DNA from: Sulfurimonas sp.
GTDB taxonomy: Bacteria; Campylobacterota; Campylobacteria; Campylobacterales; Sulfurimonadaceae
NCBI GenBank assembly: GCA_021732045.1
Contig: JAKFWK010000001.1
Span: 62,001 to 126,000 of the forward strand
Length of the DNA: 64,000 bases
Reading direction: 5' to 3'
A program made the position numbers and the translations under genes. Under the pieces are notes generated by a model, which was given only the letters and a program-made list of their open reading frames with translations, searched no databases and was not told where the DNA came from. Within the stretch, counting starts at the first letter, position 1. Every line of letters starts with the position of its first letter. Below, one piece after another: positions 54,200 through 63,041 of the stretch.

Positions 54200-55741
54200 A
54201 TGAAAAGAATTAAAATACATAAAGCATATTTTATTACTTGGCTATTTATCTTTTATGTTATTTTTGCAAATGCCGAGCAACTAACAACATTTTTTATGGC
54301 AACTGTTATTTTTAGTTCAGCAATCGTTGGATTTTTGGCAGTAGGAACACTCTACCAGCTTGTTAGTGGTTTTGATATCATGATGCTAGGCGGTACATTT
54401 GGGGCACTTGCATACAAACGAACAGGGTATGAGTTTTATATTAGAAGTATAAATGCTATCCTTCCGGCAAATATTGCATATATGCTAGAGACTAGAAAAA
54501 ATCAACAAAAGATGCTTTTCACGCAAGAAGAATCAAGAGATATTATTGATTGGCTTGAAACTAAGTTTATTAAACAAAAATCATACATAAACTTTTTTAT
54601 TAACACCTCTATGCTTATTGGTCTGCTTGGAACTTTTGTTGGATTAGTTGAGTCTATTGACAAAATGGGACAAATTATTTTAAGTCTTAACGGCGATGTT
54701 GATATAAAAGATATTATGCAGCAGTTTTCAGGGCCGCTCTCTGGAATGGCTATTGGTTTTGGTGCATCCTTGTTTGGTGTTGTAACCGCAGTTATACTTG
54801 GGCTTAATGGATATATACTATTTAGATATCAAGATACACTGATTATTGGGATTGAAGAGTGGCTTAAAGATAGAATTATAGATATTGCTCCATCGGAAGG
54901 GAGCGCTAATGCTACTGTTGATTCAGATAGTGTAGGACATCGTAAAAGTTTCATGGATCTGTTTTTAGAGCAGATATCCACACTCACAAAAGAGATTAGC
55001 AATATCTCTAAAACAAATGAAAATTTTAACAATATGTCATTATCGTTATCAAATATTGAACTTGCCATGAATGAGCAAAAAACAGTATTTAAAGAGATGT
55101 TAGATTTGCAGACGAAAAGCTCTTTGCAGTCAGAGTTACTACTATCTTCAATACTTGATACACAAAGAGAGATAACAAAGACAAACTCTACGGAGTTTGC
55201 AAGATTGGTAGAAGCTACACATGAGCTTAAGCTATTATCGCAAGAGAGTAACAAGTCAGCAGATGCAACTACGAGACTGCAAAAAGAACTTTATGAGCAA
55301 GATACAAACTTCCAATCCAAAGCATTATCTTTGTTGGGAGCAGCAAATGATCTCCTAACTGCAGATAGACAGGTCAGCAAAGAGCTTCTTAGTGCATCTT
55401 TGGCTATAAAAGAGGAGCAATCTGATGGATTTGGTAGAAGTATATATTTTGCTGGAGAGATAGCTGCTAAAACAGCAGAGATTGAGAAAACTATGAAGTT
55501 ATATATAGAAGAAAATCAAGATTTTAACGAAGAGTATATAAGAATTAAAGAGAAACAAAACAGTGAGATTTATGCACTTGGTGTAAAAATAGATGAAGTT
55601 TCACAAAACTTTGAAGCAAATAACAGAAGTTTAAAAAATATAGAAAAAAATGTTGCAATTATTGAATCAAAGTCAATAAAATCTGAAAATGGCAATAGCA
55701 ATATAAAACAAAAAGGTCTCTTCTCTTCTTTATTTAGATAA
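54200..55741 (+). CDS. MotA/TolQ/ExbB-family channel protein with long cytoplasmic tail (SiiB-like)
   Basis: The first 230 residues form the membrane unit: hydrophobic segments at about 9-22 and 28-57, then the family core NTSMLIGLLGTFVGLVESI (about 137-155) and GPLSGMAIGFGASLFGVVTA (about 177-196). Residues 235-513 are a cytoplasmic helical, coiled-coil-like tail (KTVFKEMLDLQTKSSLQSEL and similar). Such proteins pair with a MotB/TolR-like partner to turn proton flow into motion across the envelope. Size, tail and setting beside a type I secretion system fit SiiB of Salmonella SPI-4; ZorA also has a tail, but no Zorya genes are here. Confidence 0.82.
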   Translation: MKRIKIHKAYFITWLFIFYVIFANAEQLTTFFMATVIFSSAIVGFLAVGTLYQLVSGFDIMMLGGTFGALAYKRTGYEFYIRSINAILPANIAYMLETRKNQQKMLFTQEESRDIIDWLETKFIKQKSYINFFINTSMLIGLLGTFVGLVESIDKMGQIILSLNGDVDIKDIMQQFSGPLSGMAIGFGASLFGVVTAVILGLNGYILFRYQDTLIIGIEEWLKDRIIDIAPSEGSANATVDSDSVGHRKSFMDLFLEQISTLTKEISNISKTNENFNNMSLSLSNIELAMNEQKTVFKEMLDLQTKSSLQSELLLSSILDTQREITKTNSTEFARLVEATHELKLLSQESNKSADATTRLQKELYEQDTNFQSKALSLLGAANDLLTADRQVSKELLSASLAIKEEQSDGFGRSIYFAGEIAAKTAEIEKTMKLYIEENQDFNEEYIRIKEKQNSEIYALGVKIDEVSQNFEANNRSLKNIEKNVAIIESKSIKSENGNSNIKQKGLFSSLFR

Positions 55742-55785
55742 ATCAGAGAGAGTATTAAATCTAACATATGAGGACAGGAGACTAG

Positions 55786-56445
55786 ATGGCTGGAGGTGGC
55801 GGAAGCGATGACATGAATCCATTTATTTCATATGTGGATTTGTTCGCTTCAATTATTATGGTTTTACTGCTTTTTGTGCTACTTCTTTTTGTTAATGTTG
55901 GGTACTACATGCAATTTAACACTAAAGACCAAGTTAGTGACATCAATACAACCGAGGAAAAAGAGAATGCGGTTGTGTCAAGTATAGATATAGTAAAAAA
56001 AGAGGACTATAAACAAAAAGAGATAGAGAAGCCAGTAACTGTTCCTGAAAAAAAAGATATAAACAGCACAACTAAGGCAACTGATGGTAATACTATTAGT
56101 GGAAAATCTGAAACTTTCGCATCTGCTGAATTTAAAGAGCAGGATATGATTGTAGTGTTTAAAAATAACGAATATTTCTTAAATAAAGATGTTATTTTAC
56201 AGATATCTTCATTTATGGAGCAGATTCAAAAAACAAGGCCAAGTGCAATTTTTCATCTGAGTGTCGGAGATTCAAGCAAGCTTATTAGCTCCACACAAAC
56301 AAAACAAGTCTCACTTGGCAGGATACTAAGTCTAAAAAATGCTCTACAAAATATTCCATCTCTTAAAGATAAGATAAAAATAAATTACAAACAAGCAGAT
56401 ACCTATAGTTATGAGTTCGGATATCTGAAAATAGATGCAAAGTGA
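55786..56445 (+). CDS. Small MotB/SiiA-like partner of the proton channel
   Basis: The 219-residue protein begins MAGGGGSDDMNPFISYVDLF, with a single helix at about 18-40 and an aspartate (Asp18) at its start, the place of the proton-carrying Asp of MotB, TolR and SiiA; the NP...(F/Y)VDxF pattern is close to the SiiA start as I recall it. A charged linker follows, and residues 115-219 form a periplasmic domain with a remnant OmpA-like layout (LNKDVILQISSFMEQIQK, SLGRILSLKNALQNI) that could bind peptidoglycan. An AGGACAGGAG site precedes the ATG. Confidence 0.8.
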   Translation: MAGGGGSDDMNPFISYVDLFASIIMVLLLFVLLLFVNVGYYMQFNTKDQVSDINTTEEKENAVVSSIDIVKKEDYKQKEIEKPVTVPEKKDINSTTKATDGNTISGKSETFASAEFKEQDMIVVFKNNEYFLNKDVILQISSFMEQIQKTRPSAIFHLSVGDSSKLISSTQTKQVSLGRILSLKNALQNIPSLKDKIKINYKQADTYSYEFGYLKIDAK

Positions 56446-57787
56446 GAAGTTAAAAGTGATAAAAAAAATTGTTAATAATTTAATACTACTTATGGTGTGC
56501 GGGTTTCTTCATCCACAGACACTAAGCGCGTCTTTGGATGAAGAAAAACTAATCTCAAGTAATGCCACACTAAAAGAAGCGGTAAGAGAGTCAATAGAGT
56601 TAAACTATCGTGTGAAACAGGCAAAAGAGAGAGTTATTCAAGCAGATTTTATGATAAGAGAAGCCCTTGCTGATTTTTTACCACAAGTTACGCTCTCTTC
56701 CAATACCAAAAGACTTCAGTATAGTGGTTTTGATATACAAGATTACGCTCAAACTGACTTAACTGCTGCTGTCTCATACAACCTATATTCGGGTGGCAAA
56801 AGCAAAGCTCAGATGGATAAAAACAAGATTGTTAAAAAAGAGCAGCAAGAGAAATTAAAAGGCACAATGCAAGAGGAGATAAGTAAAGTAATAGACTCCT
56901 ATTTGAGTGTTGTTTATGGACGATTATCTATGGATGTAAATAAGAAAAATTATGAAAAACTTTTAAAGATATATGAGATAGTTAAAACAAAACGCGCATT
57001 GGGTGCAGCAACGGCAGGAGATGAAAATTCGATATCTTCAAGTGTCTTTAATGCTAAAACAGCAATGACAAATACAGAATCGGCATACAATAATGCAAAA
57101 AACTACTATGAATTTTCAATAAACAAAAATATAGAGCAGCTTAACCCATTTGAGACTAGCTTTGATGTAAAATTAGAAGAGTTTGATAATGTGTTTGAGC
57201 AGATTAAATCTAAAAATGTAGATCTCAATATTATTAAAGCGCAAATAGAGGGAAAAAAGAAAGATGTTTATATAAATAAGGCTACTGCTTGGCCGACAGT
57301 GGATTTATCGGTATCAAACACAAGAAGATATCGTGATGACTATATCCAATCTATCTCAAATATTCCAACCGATGGCTTTAATTCGGATACGATAATGTTA
57401 CTAAGTATAAACTATAATATATATACAGGTGGCAGAGTAGAGGCAAAAACAGCTCGCATAATGAGTGAAACCACAGATAATATCTATAATCTTGAGTATA
57501 TAACTAAAGAGACAAAGTGGGATTCCCAAAAATTATTTAACTCTGTTCAAACAAATACAGATACACTTGAAACACTGACAGGCGAAATAGTTGCAAGTGA
57601 GAAGATGGTTGATGCTTATTGGGAGAGATTTCGCCTCTCAAGTCAAGACCTAATAACACTTCTACTAGCCCAAAGACAGCTAAACTCAGCAGAGTTAGAG
57701 AAGTTAAGAAGTGAAAAAACTAGAATTATTGACTATTTTAATCTTCTAGCAAAAGAGGGCAAGTTGCTGGAATATTTCGGATATTGA
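56435..57787 (+). CDS. TolC-family outer-membrane channel of the type I secretion locus
   Basis: The signal region is KKIVNNLILLMVCGFLHPQT. The mature protein has two TolC repeats: LKEAVRESIELNYRVKQAKE, SYNLYSGGKSKAQMDKNK, VKTKRALGAATAGDENSISS, then ATAWPTVDLSVSNTRRYRDD, SINYNIYTGGRVEAKTAR and RFRLSSQDLITLLLAQRQL. At 450 residues it is a standard export channel, like LapE or SiiC. The start overlaps the SiiA-like gene by 11 bases, so the channel is co-translated with the proton-channel pair. Confidence 0.92.
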   Translation: MQSEKLKVIKKIVNNLILLMVCGFLHPQTLSASLDEEKLISSNATLKEAVRESIELNYRVKQAKERVIQADFMIREALADFLPQVTLSSNTKRLQYSGFDIQDYAQTDLTAAVSYNLYSGGKSKAQMDKNKIVKKEQQEKLKGTMQEEISKVIDSYLSVVYGRLSMDVNKKNYEKLLKIYEIVKTKRALGAATAGDENSISSSVFNAKTAMTNTESAYNNAKNYYEFSINKNIEQLNPFETSFDVKLEEFDNVFEQIKSKNVDLNIIKAQIEGKKKDVYINKATAWPTVDLSVSNTRRYRDDYIQSISNIPTDGFNSDTIMLLSINYNIYTGGRVEAKTARIMSETTDNIYNLEYITKETKWDSQKLFNSVQTNTDTLETLTGEIVASEKMVDAYWERFRLSSQDLITLLLAQRQLNSAELEKLRSEKTRIIDYFNLLAKEGKLLEYFGY

Positions 57788-57807
57788 TATTAAAAGGAGA
57801 AATTAAC

Positions 57808-58056
57808 ATGCTTAAAACAGTTTTTTTAGTTATAGCTATTTATGTAATGGAACCTGTTTTTGCAGATGACAATAGAACTGTAAAAAGTCCAGTATCAATT
57901 GGCGAGAATGTATTTCGTGTAAATAAAAGCCGCTACGATAAAGACTTAGAAAAAAGATACCAAAAAGATAAAAAAAACAGAGCTCCAATGAAAATTTATA
58001 AACGAAAAGATGGCTCAATTGATACTCTAAAAACTATAAATGAGGCAAATAATTGA
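57808..58056 (+). CDS. Small secreted basic protein in the adhesin locus
   Basis: An 82-residue product with a clear signal peptide (MLKTVFLVIAIYVMEPVFA) and a mature part of about 63 very polar, Lys/Arg-rich residues (RVNKSRYDKDLEKRYQKDKK, then APMKIYKRKDGSID). AAAAGGAGA is well spaced for the ATG at 57808; an in-frame TTG further up overlaps the tolC stop and lacks a signal. Its end overlaps the next gene by four bases. Function unknown; its charge would suit contact with acidic RTX segments or peptidoglycan. Confidence 0.7.
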   Translation: MLKTVFLVIAIYVMEPVFADDNRTVKSPVSIGENVFRVNKSRYDKDLEKRYQKDKKNRAPMKIYKRKDGSIDTLKTINEANN

Positions 58057-59837
58057 GTCAAAATATAGATAGTTATATACATTTAGTAGCAAGTGGAAAT
58101 CTTTTTTTAAAAGATTTCCAGAATGAAGAAGCTATAGCATGTTATAAGAAAGCCGCGCAGTCAAGTGGTGTAAAAACATGGCAAAGGGATACCCTTCTTG
58201 AGTTTTATAACAATCTTGGAGTTGCCTACAAGAGAAAAAAAGAGCTTAAGCAAGCGCAGATGGTTTTTGAGGAGGGAATTCTTATAGAGCCCAATCACCA
58301 TATTTTTTATTCAAATCTTTTTAATACACAAAGGGCTCAAAATAGAGATGATTTAGCGGAAAAAGTGCTTCTAAAGGCCATCTCTCTAAAAACCAAAGAG
58401 ATATCTCATTTCATACTGTTGGTAGAGTTTTATAAAGAGAAAAAAAAGTATAAAGAGGCATTTGAGGTAGGAGCAGCATGCGTTAATCTTTTTAAAGATA
58501 AGTATGATTCGCACTTAATGCTCGGTAATCTTTTTGCAGTAGTCAAGTCTTACAAGCAAGCGTTGATTCCATATCAAACAGCTATAAAAATTAATCCAAA
58601 TAACAGTAGTGCTTACAATAATATAGGTGTAGTATATAAGGAGTTAGGAGAGCACGATAAGGCAAAAGAGTCTTATATGAGGGTTCTAAAAATAAATCCA
58701 AATGATTCAGCAGCACATAATAATCTTGGCAATCTTTTAAGAAATATGGACAACTTAGGTGGAGCAGTTAAGCATCTTGAAGAGTCAATCAGGCTAAACC
58801 CATCCTATGCTGATGCCTATAGTAATCTAGGTGCGGTTTATAGAGAGGCTAAAGAGTATTTAAAAGCAAAAACTCTCTATCGAAAAGCACTATCTTTAAG
58901 TCCAAATCACACTAATGCAAATTTTGACCTTTCGTTAATTGAGCTTATGGAAGGCAGTTACGAATCAGGATGGAAGAGATATGAGTACCGCCTAAGGATG
59001 GATGAGTTGATTGGCAAACTTTATCAATATAAAACACCAATATGGAAGGGCGAATCCTTAAAAGATAAAAAAATAGTTTTACAAAATGAGCAGGGCTTTG
59101 GCGATAACATGATGTTTATTCGTTATGTGTCAAAGTTCGTTGAGCTTGGAGCAAAAGTTATTATAAGAACTAGACCACAGCTGGTTAGGCTGTTTAAATC
59201 TATCCAAGATGTAGAGAGTGTTTGTAGCGAAGAAGAGGCAATTCCTGAGCATGATTACCATTTTCCACTATTGTCATCTCCTGTGTATTTTAAAACAACG
59301 CTTGAGACAATTCCTAGTATTTTTCCATATATTAGTGTTAAAAAAAATCTAGATATTATCAAGACAGATCATAAAAAAAAGCTAAAAATAGGATTGGTTT
59401 GGAGCAGTAGTCGAACAAATAAAGATTTTAAAAATAAGTATATAGGGCTTGAATACTATAAACCACTCTTTGCTGTAAAAGGGAGTGTGTGGTACTCACT
59501 TCAAGTTGGTGACGACGCTAAAGAGATTGCTCTGCATGGACTAAAAAATAGCATAACGGATGTCTCTGAAAAACTAATAGATTTCTTGGCTACAGCAGAG
59601 GCTATAAGCTCTCTTGATCTAATCATAACAACCGATACAGCAGTAGCCCATCTGTGTGGGGCCATGAACAAAGAAGCTTGGGTGCTTGTTCCAAAGCCTG
59701 CTGATTGGAGATGGATGCAAGATGGTGACTCTACTCCTTGGTATGGTAGTTTAAAACTTTTTCGCCAAAGTAAACAGGGTGATTGGAGTGAGTTAATATC
59801 TAGAATTGAAGCAGTTTTAAAGAAAAGATGTTCTTAA
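58053..59837 (+). CDS. TPR-repeat protein with glycosyltransferase-like C-terminus
   Basis: Residues 10-310 are at least six tetratricopeptide repeats (for example NSSAYNNIGVVYKELGEHDK, DSAAHNNLGNLLRNMDNLGG). The C-terminal 260 residues resemble GT9/GT41-like glycosyltransferases, with NEQGFGDNMMFIRYV, LKIGLVWSSSRTNKD and the nucleotide-sugar site LDLIITTDTAVAHLCGAMNK. TPR-fused transferases glycosylate proteins in the cytoplasm. It starts with TTG overlapping the previous stop (TTGA) and is the last gene of the adhesin locus, so the giant protein is a candidate substrate. Confidence 0.85.
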   Translation: MSQNIDSYIHLVASGNLFLKDFQNEEAIACYKKAAQSSGVKTWQRDTLLEFYNNLGVAYKRKKELKQAQMVFEEGILIEPNHHIFYSNLFNTQRAQNRDDLAEKVLLKAISLKTKEISHFILLVEFYKEKKKYKEAFEVGAACVNLFKDKYDSHLMLGNLFAVVKSYKQALIPYQTAIKINPNNSSAYNNIGVVYKELGEHDKAKESYMRVLKINPNDSAAHNNLGNLLRNMDNLGGAVKHLEESIRLNPSYADAYSNLGAVYREAKEYLKAKTLYRKALSLSPNHTNANFDLSLIELMEGSYESGWKRYEYRLRMDELIGKLYQYKTPIWKGESLKDKKIVLQNEQGFGDNMMFIRYVSKFVELGAKVIIRTRPQLVRLFKSIQDVESVCSEEEAIPEHDYHFPLLSSPVYFKTTLETIPSIFPYISVKKNLDIIKTDHKKKLKIGLVWSSSRTNKDFKNKYIGLEYYKPLFAVKGSVWYSLQVGDDAKEIALHGLKNSITDVSEKLIDFLATAEAISSLDLIITTDTAVAHLCGAMNKEAWVLVPKPADWRWMQDGDSTPWYGSLKLFRQSKQGDWSELISRIEAVLKKRCS

Positions 59838-59851
59838 AGAGTTTAACAAAT

Positions 59852-59880
59852 CTCTAGCAAGCAAAATACCGCTAGAGTTT
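59852..59880. terminator. Hairpin between convergent glycosyltransferase and sppA genes
   Basis: CTCTAGC (59852-59858) and GCTAGAG (59871-59877) form a perfect seven-pair stem with a 12-base loop, followed by TTT. It is the only strong hairpin in the 54-base gap between two convergent genes and probably ends the adhesin operon. Confidence 0.45.
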
Positions 59881-59891
59881 ACTATTTATAT

Positions 59892-60761
59892 CTATTTTAA
59901 CACTAGAGGTGGGAAGTATGTACTAAGCGTAACTGCCGCTTGTGCTGAGATTTTCTTCATCAGTTTCTCAAACTTATCCTCTTGGTTCCAGACTGGTTTT
60001 GTCACTTTGCTTAGTTTTGCTAGTTTAGCTTTAGCATCAGAGCTAACTCCAAGAGAATCTATCAATCCAACTTCTCTGGCTTGTTCTGCTGTAAAGATAT
60101 GAGCATTTGCAAAATTAGTACTATTGTTTATGTCTAGATGCCTTGCAGTTGCAACATCTGAAACAAACATCTTATAGGTCCCATCAATCACTTTATTTAA
60201 CTCTTGAACTTCATCATCCGTCCATTTTCTATCCATCGTTCCAACTTGTTTATATTTACCAGCTTGAACAGTCTGTGTGGATACCCCAACTTTATTCATG
60301 AGCTCACTGAAGTTTGCTCCCTGCATAATAACGCCAATGCTTCCAACCATCGAGCCAGGATTTGCAATGATTTCATTTGCCCAAATACTCGCATAGTAGC
60401 TACCACTAGCAATTGTTCCGCTTGCATAAACAACAACAGGCTTAACTGCTCTAGCTCTTTTTATTGCATAAGCGATTTCAATAGATGGCGAAACTGAACC
60501 ACCTGGAGAGTCAACATTTAACAAAATTCCTTTTATGGAAGAGTTTTTTGTTGCTTTTTCAATCTGGTCAACAACTTCAGAGACCTCCATTATTGGTCCA
60601 GTCAGGTAGATCTGTTCTAAGTTGTTTGTCTTTAACTCATCTTCACTAGTTGGTGCAAAAATAAGAAAAACAAGAAGTAAAAAGAGCATAGCCTTGAAGT
60701 TTTCTTGTATAAACTTCACTATAGAGATAAGCGGCGAAAAGATATTTTTTATAAATTGCAT
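59892..60761 (-). CDS. sppA: Signal peptide peptidase SppA (small type)
   Basis: This membrane protease degrades cleaved signal peptides. Residues 20-36 form a membrane anchor. The serine protease fold shows LLNVDSPGGSVSPSIEIAYA, the nucleophile Ser in TIASGSYYAS (about 120), and the Lys base in VQAGKYKQVG (about 170), the Ser-Lys pair of SppA. At 289 residues it is the single-domain form. Its start overlaps the end of the upstream deaminase gene by one base. Confidence 0.92.
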   Translation of the reverse strand: MQFIKNIFSPLISIVKFIQENFKAMLFLLLVFLIFAPTSEDELKTNNLEQIYLTGPIMEVSEVVDQIEKATKNSSIKGILLNVDSPGGSVSPSIEIAYAIKRARAVKPVVVYASGTIASGSYYASIWANEIIANPGSMVGSIGVIMQGANFSELMNKVGVSTQTVQAGKYKQVGTMDRKWTDDEVQELNKVIDGTYKMFVSDVATARHLDINNSTNFANAHIFTAEQAREVGLIDSLGVSSDAKAKLAKLSKVTKPVWNQEDKFEKLMKKISAQAAVTLSTYFPPLVLK

Positions 60762-61981
60762 TACTGACCTTTTTTAAGTTTTCCGTTGATGTAAACTTTT
60801 TCGACATTATAGCCTTGCAATATTAAATGAAGTTCCAATTCGTTGCTCGGCTCTGACTCTAGATTAATCACAATCATATCAGCATTTTTACCCTCTTTGA
60901 TTTCTCCACAATTTAATCCTAAGGCATCGGAAGCATCTTTTGTGACACTTAAAATTAATTTTTTTGTTAACTCTTTAAGTGGCATATTTGAGTGCATGAA
61001 AAGAGCGCATTTCATCTCTTCAAATAGATTTAGTCTGTAGTTTGAACTAAGCCCATCGGTGGCACAAATCCATCTGATATTTTTCTCATCCAACTTAGAC
61101 AAATCAAGTGCGCCATTACCAAGAAGTCTATTGGAAATAGGGCAGTGGATGATAGTGTGTTTACTTTTAGATATCTCATCTAGCTCTTGATAGTTTGCTT
61201 TTACTGCATGAGTTAGTAGCATCGGTTCATCCTTGAAGTTTTTTAAAAACTCTTGTGAGTCACTAATGCTACTATTTTGTTTTAGGAGTGTTTCAAAAAA
61301 CTCTTTAAATTCGCCCTCGTTTTTATCAAGCCAATTTCTCTCTGCTTCACTCTCCATAAAGTGAGCACTCAGTTTTAACTTCTCATCTTTTACAATCTGA
61401 AGTGCTTTTTTTATTAAAATTGGATGAACAGAGTAGGGCGAGTGAATAGCTACAGCCGGGTAAAACCCCTCTCTAGCAGAAGCTTTTGAAGTATCTAACC
61501 TTGCTAAAAAATTATTAAAAAGTATATCTGCCATAGTAGCTTGTGAGCCAATAACTTCATTAAAATATATAACATTTTGGGGTGCATTAAAGCAAGCATC
61601 TAAGTCCATTCCATAAGAGCTAACGGCTCCAAAAGTTGTTATTCCAGACTCTAGCATCGAGTTGATCGCCGCTGTCATGCACTCATTTGCGCATCCTGAG
61701 ATAAGCTCATCTCTATGTTCTATAACGCTGTGGAGCCACTTTATAAAATTCCCATAAGAGAGTTCTGTTCTGTTGGCGCTAAACTCTAGGTGAACATGAG
61801 CATTTATGAGCCCTGGCATTAAAAGTGAATTTTTCTCAAGCGTTGTGATTTTGGCATCTGGAAACTCTTTGATTAGTTCATCAAGTGGAGCTATTTTTTG
61901 AATTGTTGTGCCAAACGCAACAGATACATTTGAGAGGAGTTCGTCTGGGGTCAAAATATAGTTTGGTGTTATAATTTGCAT
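60761..61981 (-). CDS. mqnX: Amidohydrolase, probable aminofutalosine deaminase
   Basis: The enzyme belongs to the ATZ/TRZ (chlorohydrolase) amidohydrolases: metal ligands in LINAHVHLEFS, His in SAHFMESEAER, HCPISNRLLGNG and Asp in CATDGLSSNY. In Campylobacterota the member at this place, beside sppA and aroQ, is the deaminase converting aminodeoxyfutalosine in the futalosine route to menaquinone. Menaquinone would be the donor to NapGH encoded elsewhere in this window. The family is certain; the exact substrate is inferred from relatives and synteny. Confidence 0.82.
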   Translation of the reverse strand: MQIITPNYILTPDELLSNVSVAFGTTIQKIAPLDELIKEFPDAKITTLEKNSLLMPGLINAHVHLEFSANRTELSYGNFIKWLHSVIEHRDELISGCANECMTAAINSMLESGITTFGAVSSYGMDLDACFNAPQNVIYFNEVIGSQATMADILFNNFLARLDTSKASAREGFYPAVAIHSPYSVHPILIKKALQIVKDEKLKLSAHFMESEAERNWLDKNEGEFKEFFETLLKQNSSISDSQEFLKNFKDEPMLLTHAVKANYQELDEISKSKHTIIHCPISNRLLGNGALDLSKLDEKNIRWICATDGLSSNYRLNLFEEMKCALFMHSNMPLKELTKKLILSVTKDASDALGLNCGEIKEGKNADMIVINLESEPSNELELHLILQGYNVEKVYINGKLKKGQ

Positions 61982-62069
61982 CTATAATCTTTTCTTTAAA
62001 ATTTAAAATATATTATGCTTAATTTAGATAAAATAGCCGCTTAAAAGTATTGAACAAAAAGGTAAAAAA

Positions 62070-62552
62070 ATGAAAATAGTGGTTATACAAGGACCTAATT
62101 TAAATATGCTCGGAGTACGAGAACAACAGATATACGGCTCGATGAAGCTAGAGCATATTCATGCTCAAATGAAAGATTTTGCTACTACAAATGGTGCAGA
62201 AATTGAATTTTTTCAAAGTAATCTTGAAGGTGAACTTGTTGACAAAATTCAGGAGTGTTACGGCGATGCTGATGGAATTATTATAAATGCAGCAGCTTAT
62301 ACTCATACATCTATCGCGATTCGTGATGCAATATCTGCTGTAAATCTTCCAACAATTGAAGTGCATATAAGCAATATCTATCGTCGCGAAGAGTTTAGAA
62401 AAACAAATATGATTGCTCCCGTTTGCGCATCGTCTATTGTTGGATTTGGTCCTTTTGGATACCACTTAGCAATGATTGGAATGTTTCAGTTTATGAGTGA
62501 TATTGAAGTAGCTAGAGAAGCTCAAAAACAAGCAGAATCAGCTCAAAACTAG
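62070..62552 (+). CDS. aroQ: Type II 3-dehydroquinate dehydratase
   Basis: This is the third step of the shikimate pathway: dehydroquinate to dehydroshikimate. The 160 residues hold the type II landmarks [18 protein letters not shown] (with the catalytic Tyr in the flexible loop), [16 protein letters not shown] and [23 protein letters not shown] precedes the ATG. It is followed directly by folK and then flhF, the order known from Campylobacter. Confidence 0.96.
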   Translation: MKIVVIQGPNLNMLGVREQQIYGSMKLEHIHAQMKDFATTNGAEIEFFQSNLEGELVDKIQECYGDADGIIINAAAYTHTSIAIRDAISAVNLPTIEVHISNIYRREEFRKTNMIAPVCASSIVGFGPFGYHLAMIGMFQFMSDIEVAREAQKQAESAQN

Positions 62553-63041
62553 ATGTACATAAAGCGTGAGTTGAGTAGTGATTTAACAACTTTTAAAAAC
62601 TTACGCCAAAATGTAAAAAATAGAAATAAAAGCTCTCATCGTTATGTCGCCACGGTAGGTATCGGTGGAAATCTCGGAGATGTAAAACGGAGATTCAGCC
62701 ATCTGCTAGCCTATTTTAAGCGAGACACAAGAGTTGAGTTACTAAAAATATCGCTTATTTTGCAAAACCCTCCTTTTGGATTTGTAGAACAGAGTGACTT
62801 TTTTAATTCAATTGTTGTGTTAAAAACAACTATGCAACCAGTTAGATTTTTAGATTATCTAATGAGGGTAGAGAAGAGATTTTCACGAAAAAGAAGTTTT
62901 AAAGATGCTCCAAGGACACTAGATTTGGATATTATTTTTTTTGATAATAGAGTAGTTAAGCTACCAAAACTTCAGATTCCGCATCCAAAATATAAAGAGC
63001 GAGAGAGTGTGAAAATACCATTAATGGACATTTATAGATGA
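62553..63041 (+). CDS. folK: HPPK, 6-hydroxymethyl-dihydropterin pyrophosphokinase
   Basis: FolK transfers pyrophosphate from ATP to hydroxymethyl-dihydropterin in folate synthesis. It shows GIGGNLGDVKRRF, NPPFGFVEQSDFFNSIV and the signature DAPRTLDLDIIFFD. At 162 residues it is full length, with about 30 extra basic residues at the N-terminus before the first strand. The ATG directly follows the aroQ stop; its stop overlaps the flhF start (ATGA). Confidence 0.94.
   Translation: MYIKRELSSDLTTFKNLRQNVKNRNKSSHRYVATVGIGGNLGDVKRRFSHLLAYFKRDTRVELLKISLILQNPPFGFVEQSDFFNSIVVLKTTMQPVRFLDYLMRVEKRFSRKRSFKDAPRTLDLDIIFFDNRVVKLPKLQIPHPKYKERESVKIPLMDIYR

Noticed and set aside
54200..56445. ZorAB antiphage (Zorya) core, suggested by a MotA-like protein with a long tail and a MotB-like partner
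   Set aside because: No ZorC, ZorD or ZorE gene is present, the MotB-like protein lacks a full OmpA domain, and the pair is embedded among type I secretion genes.
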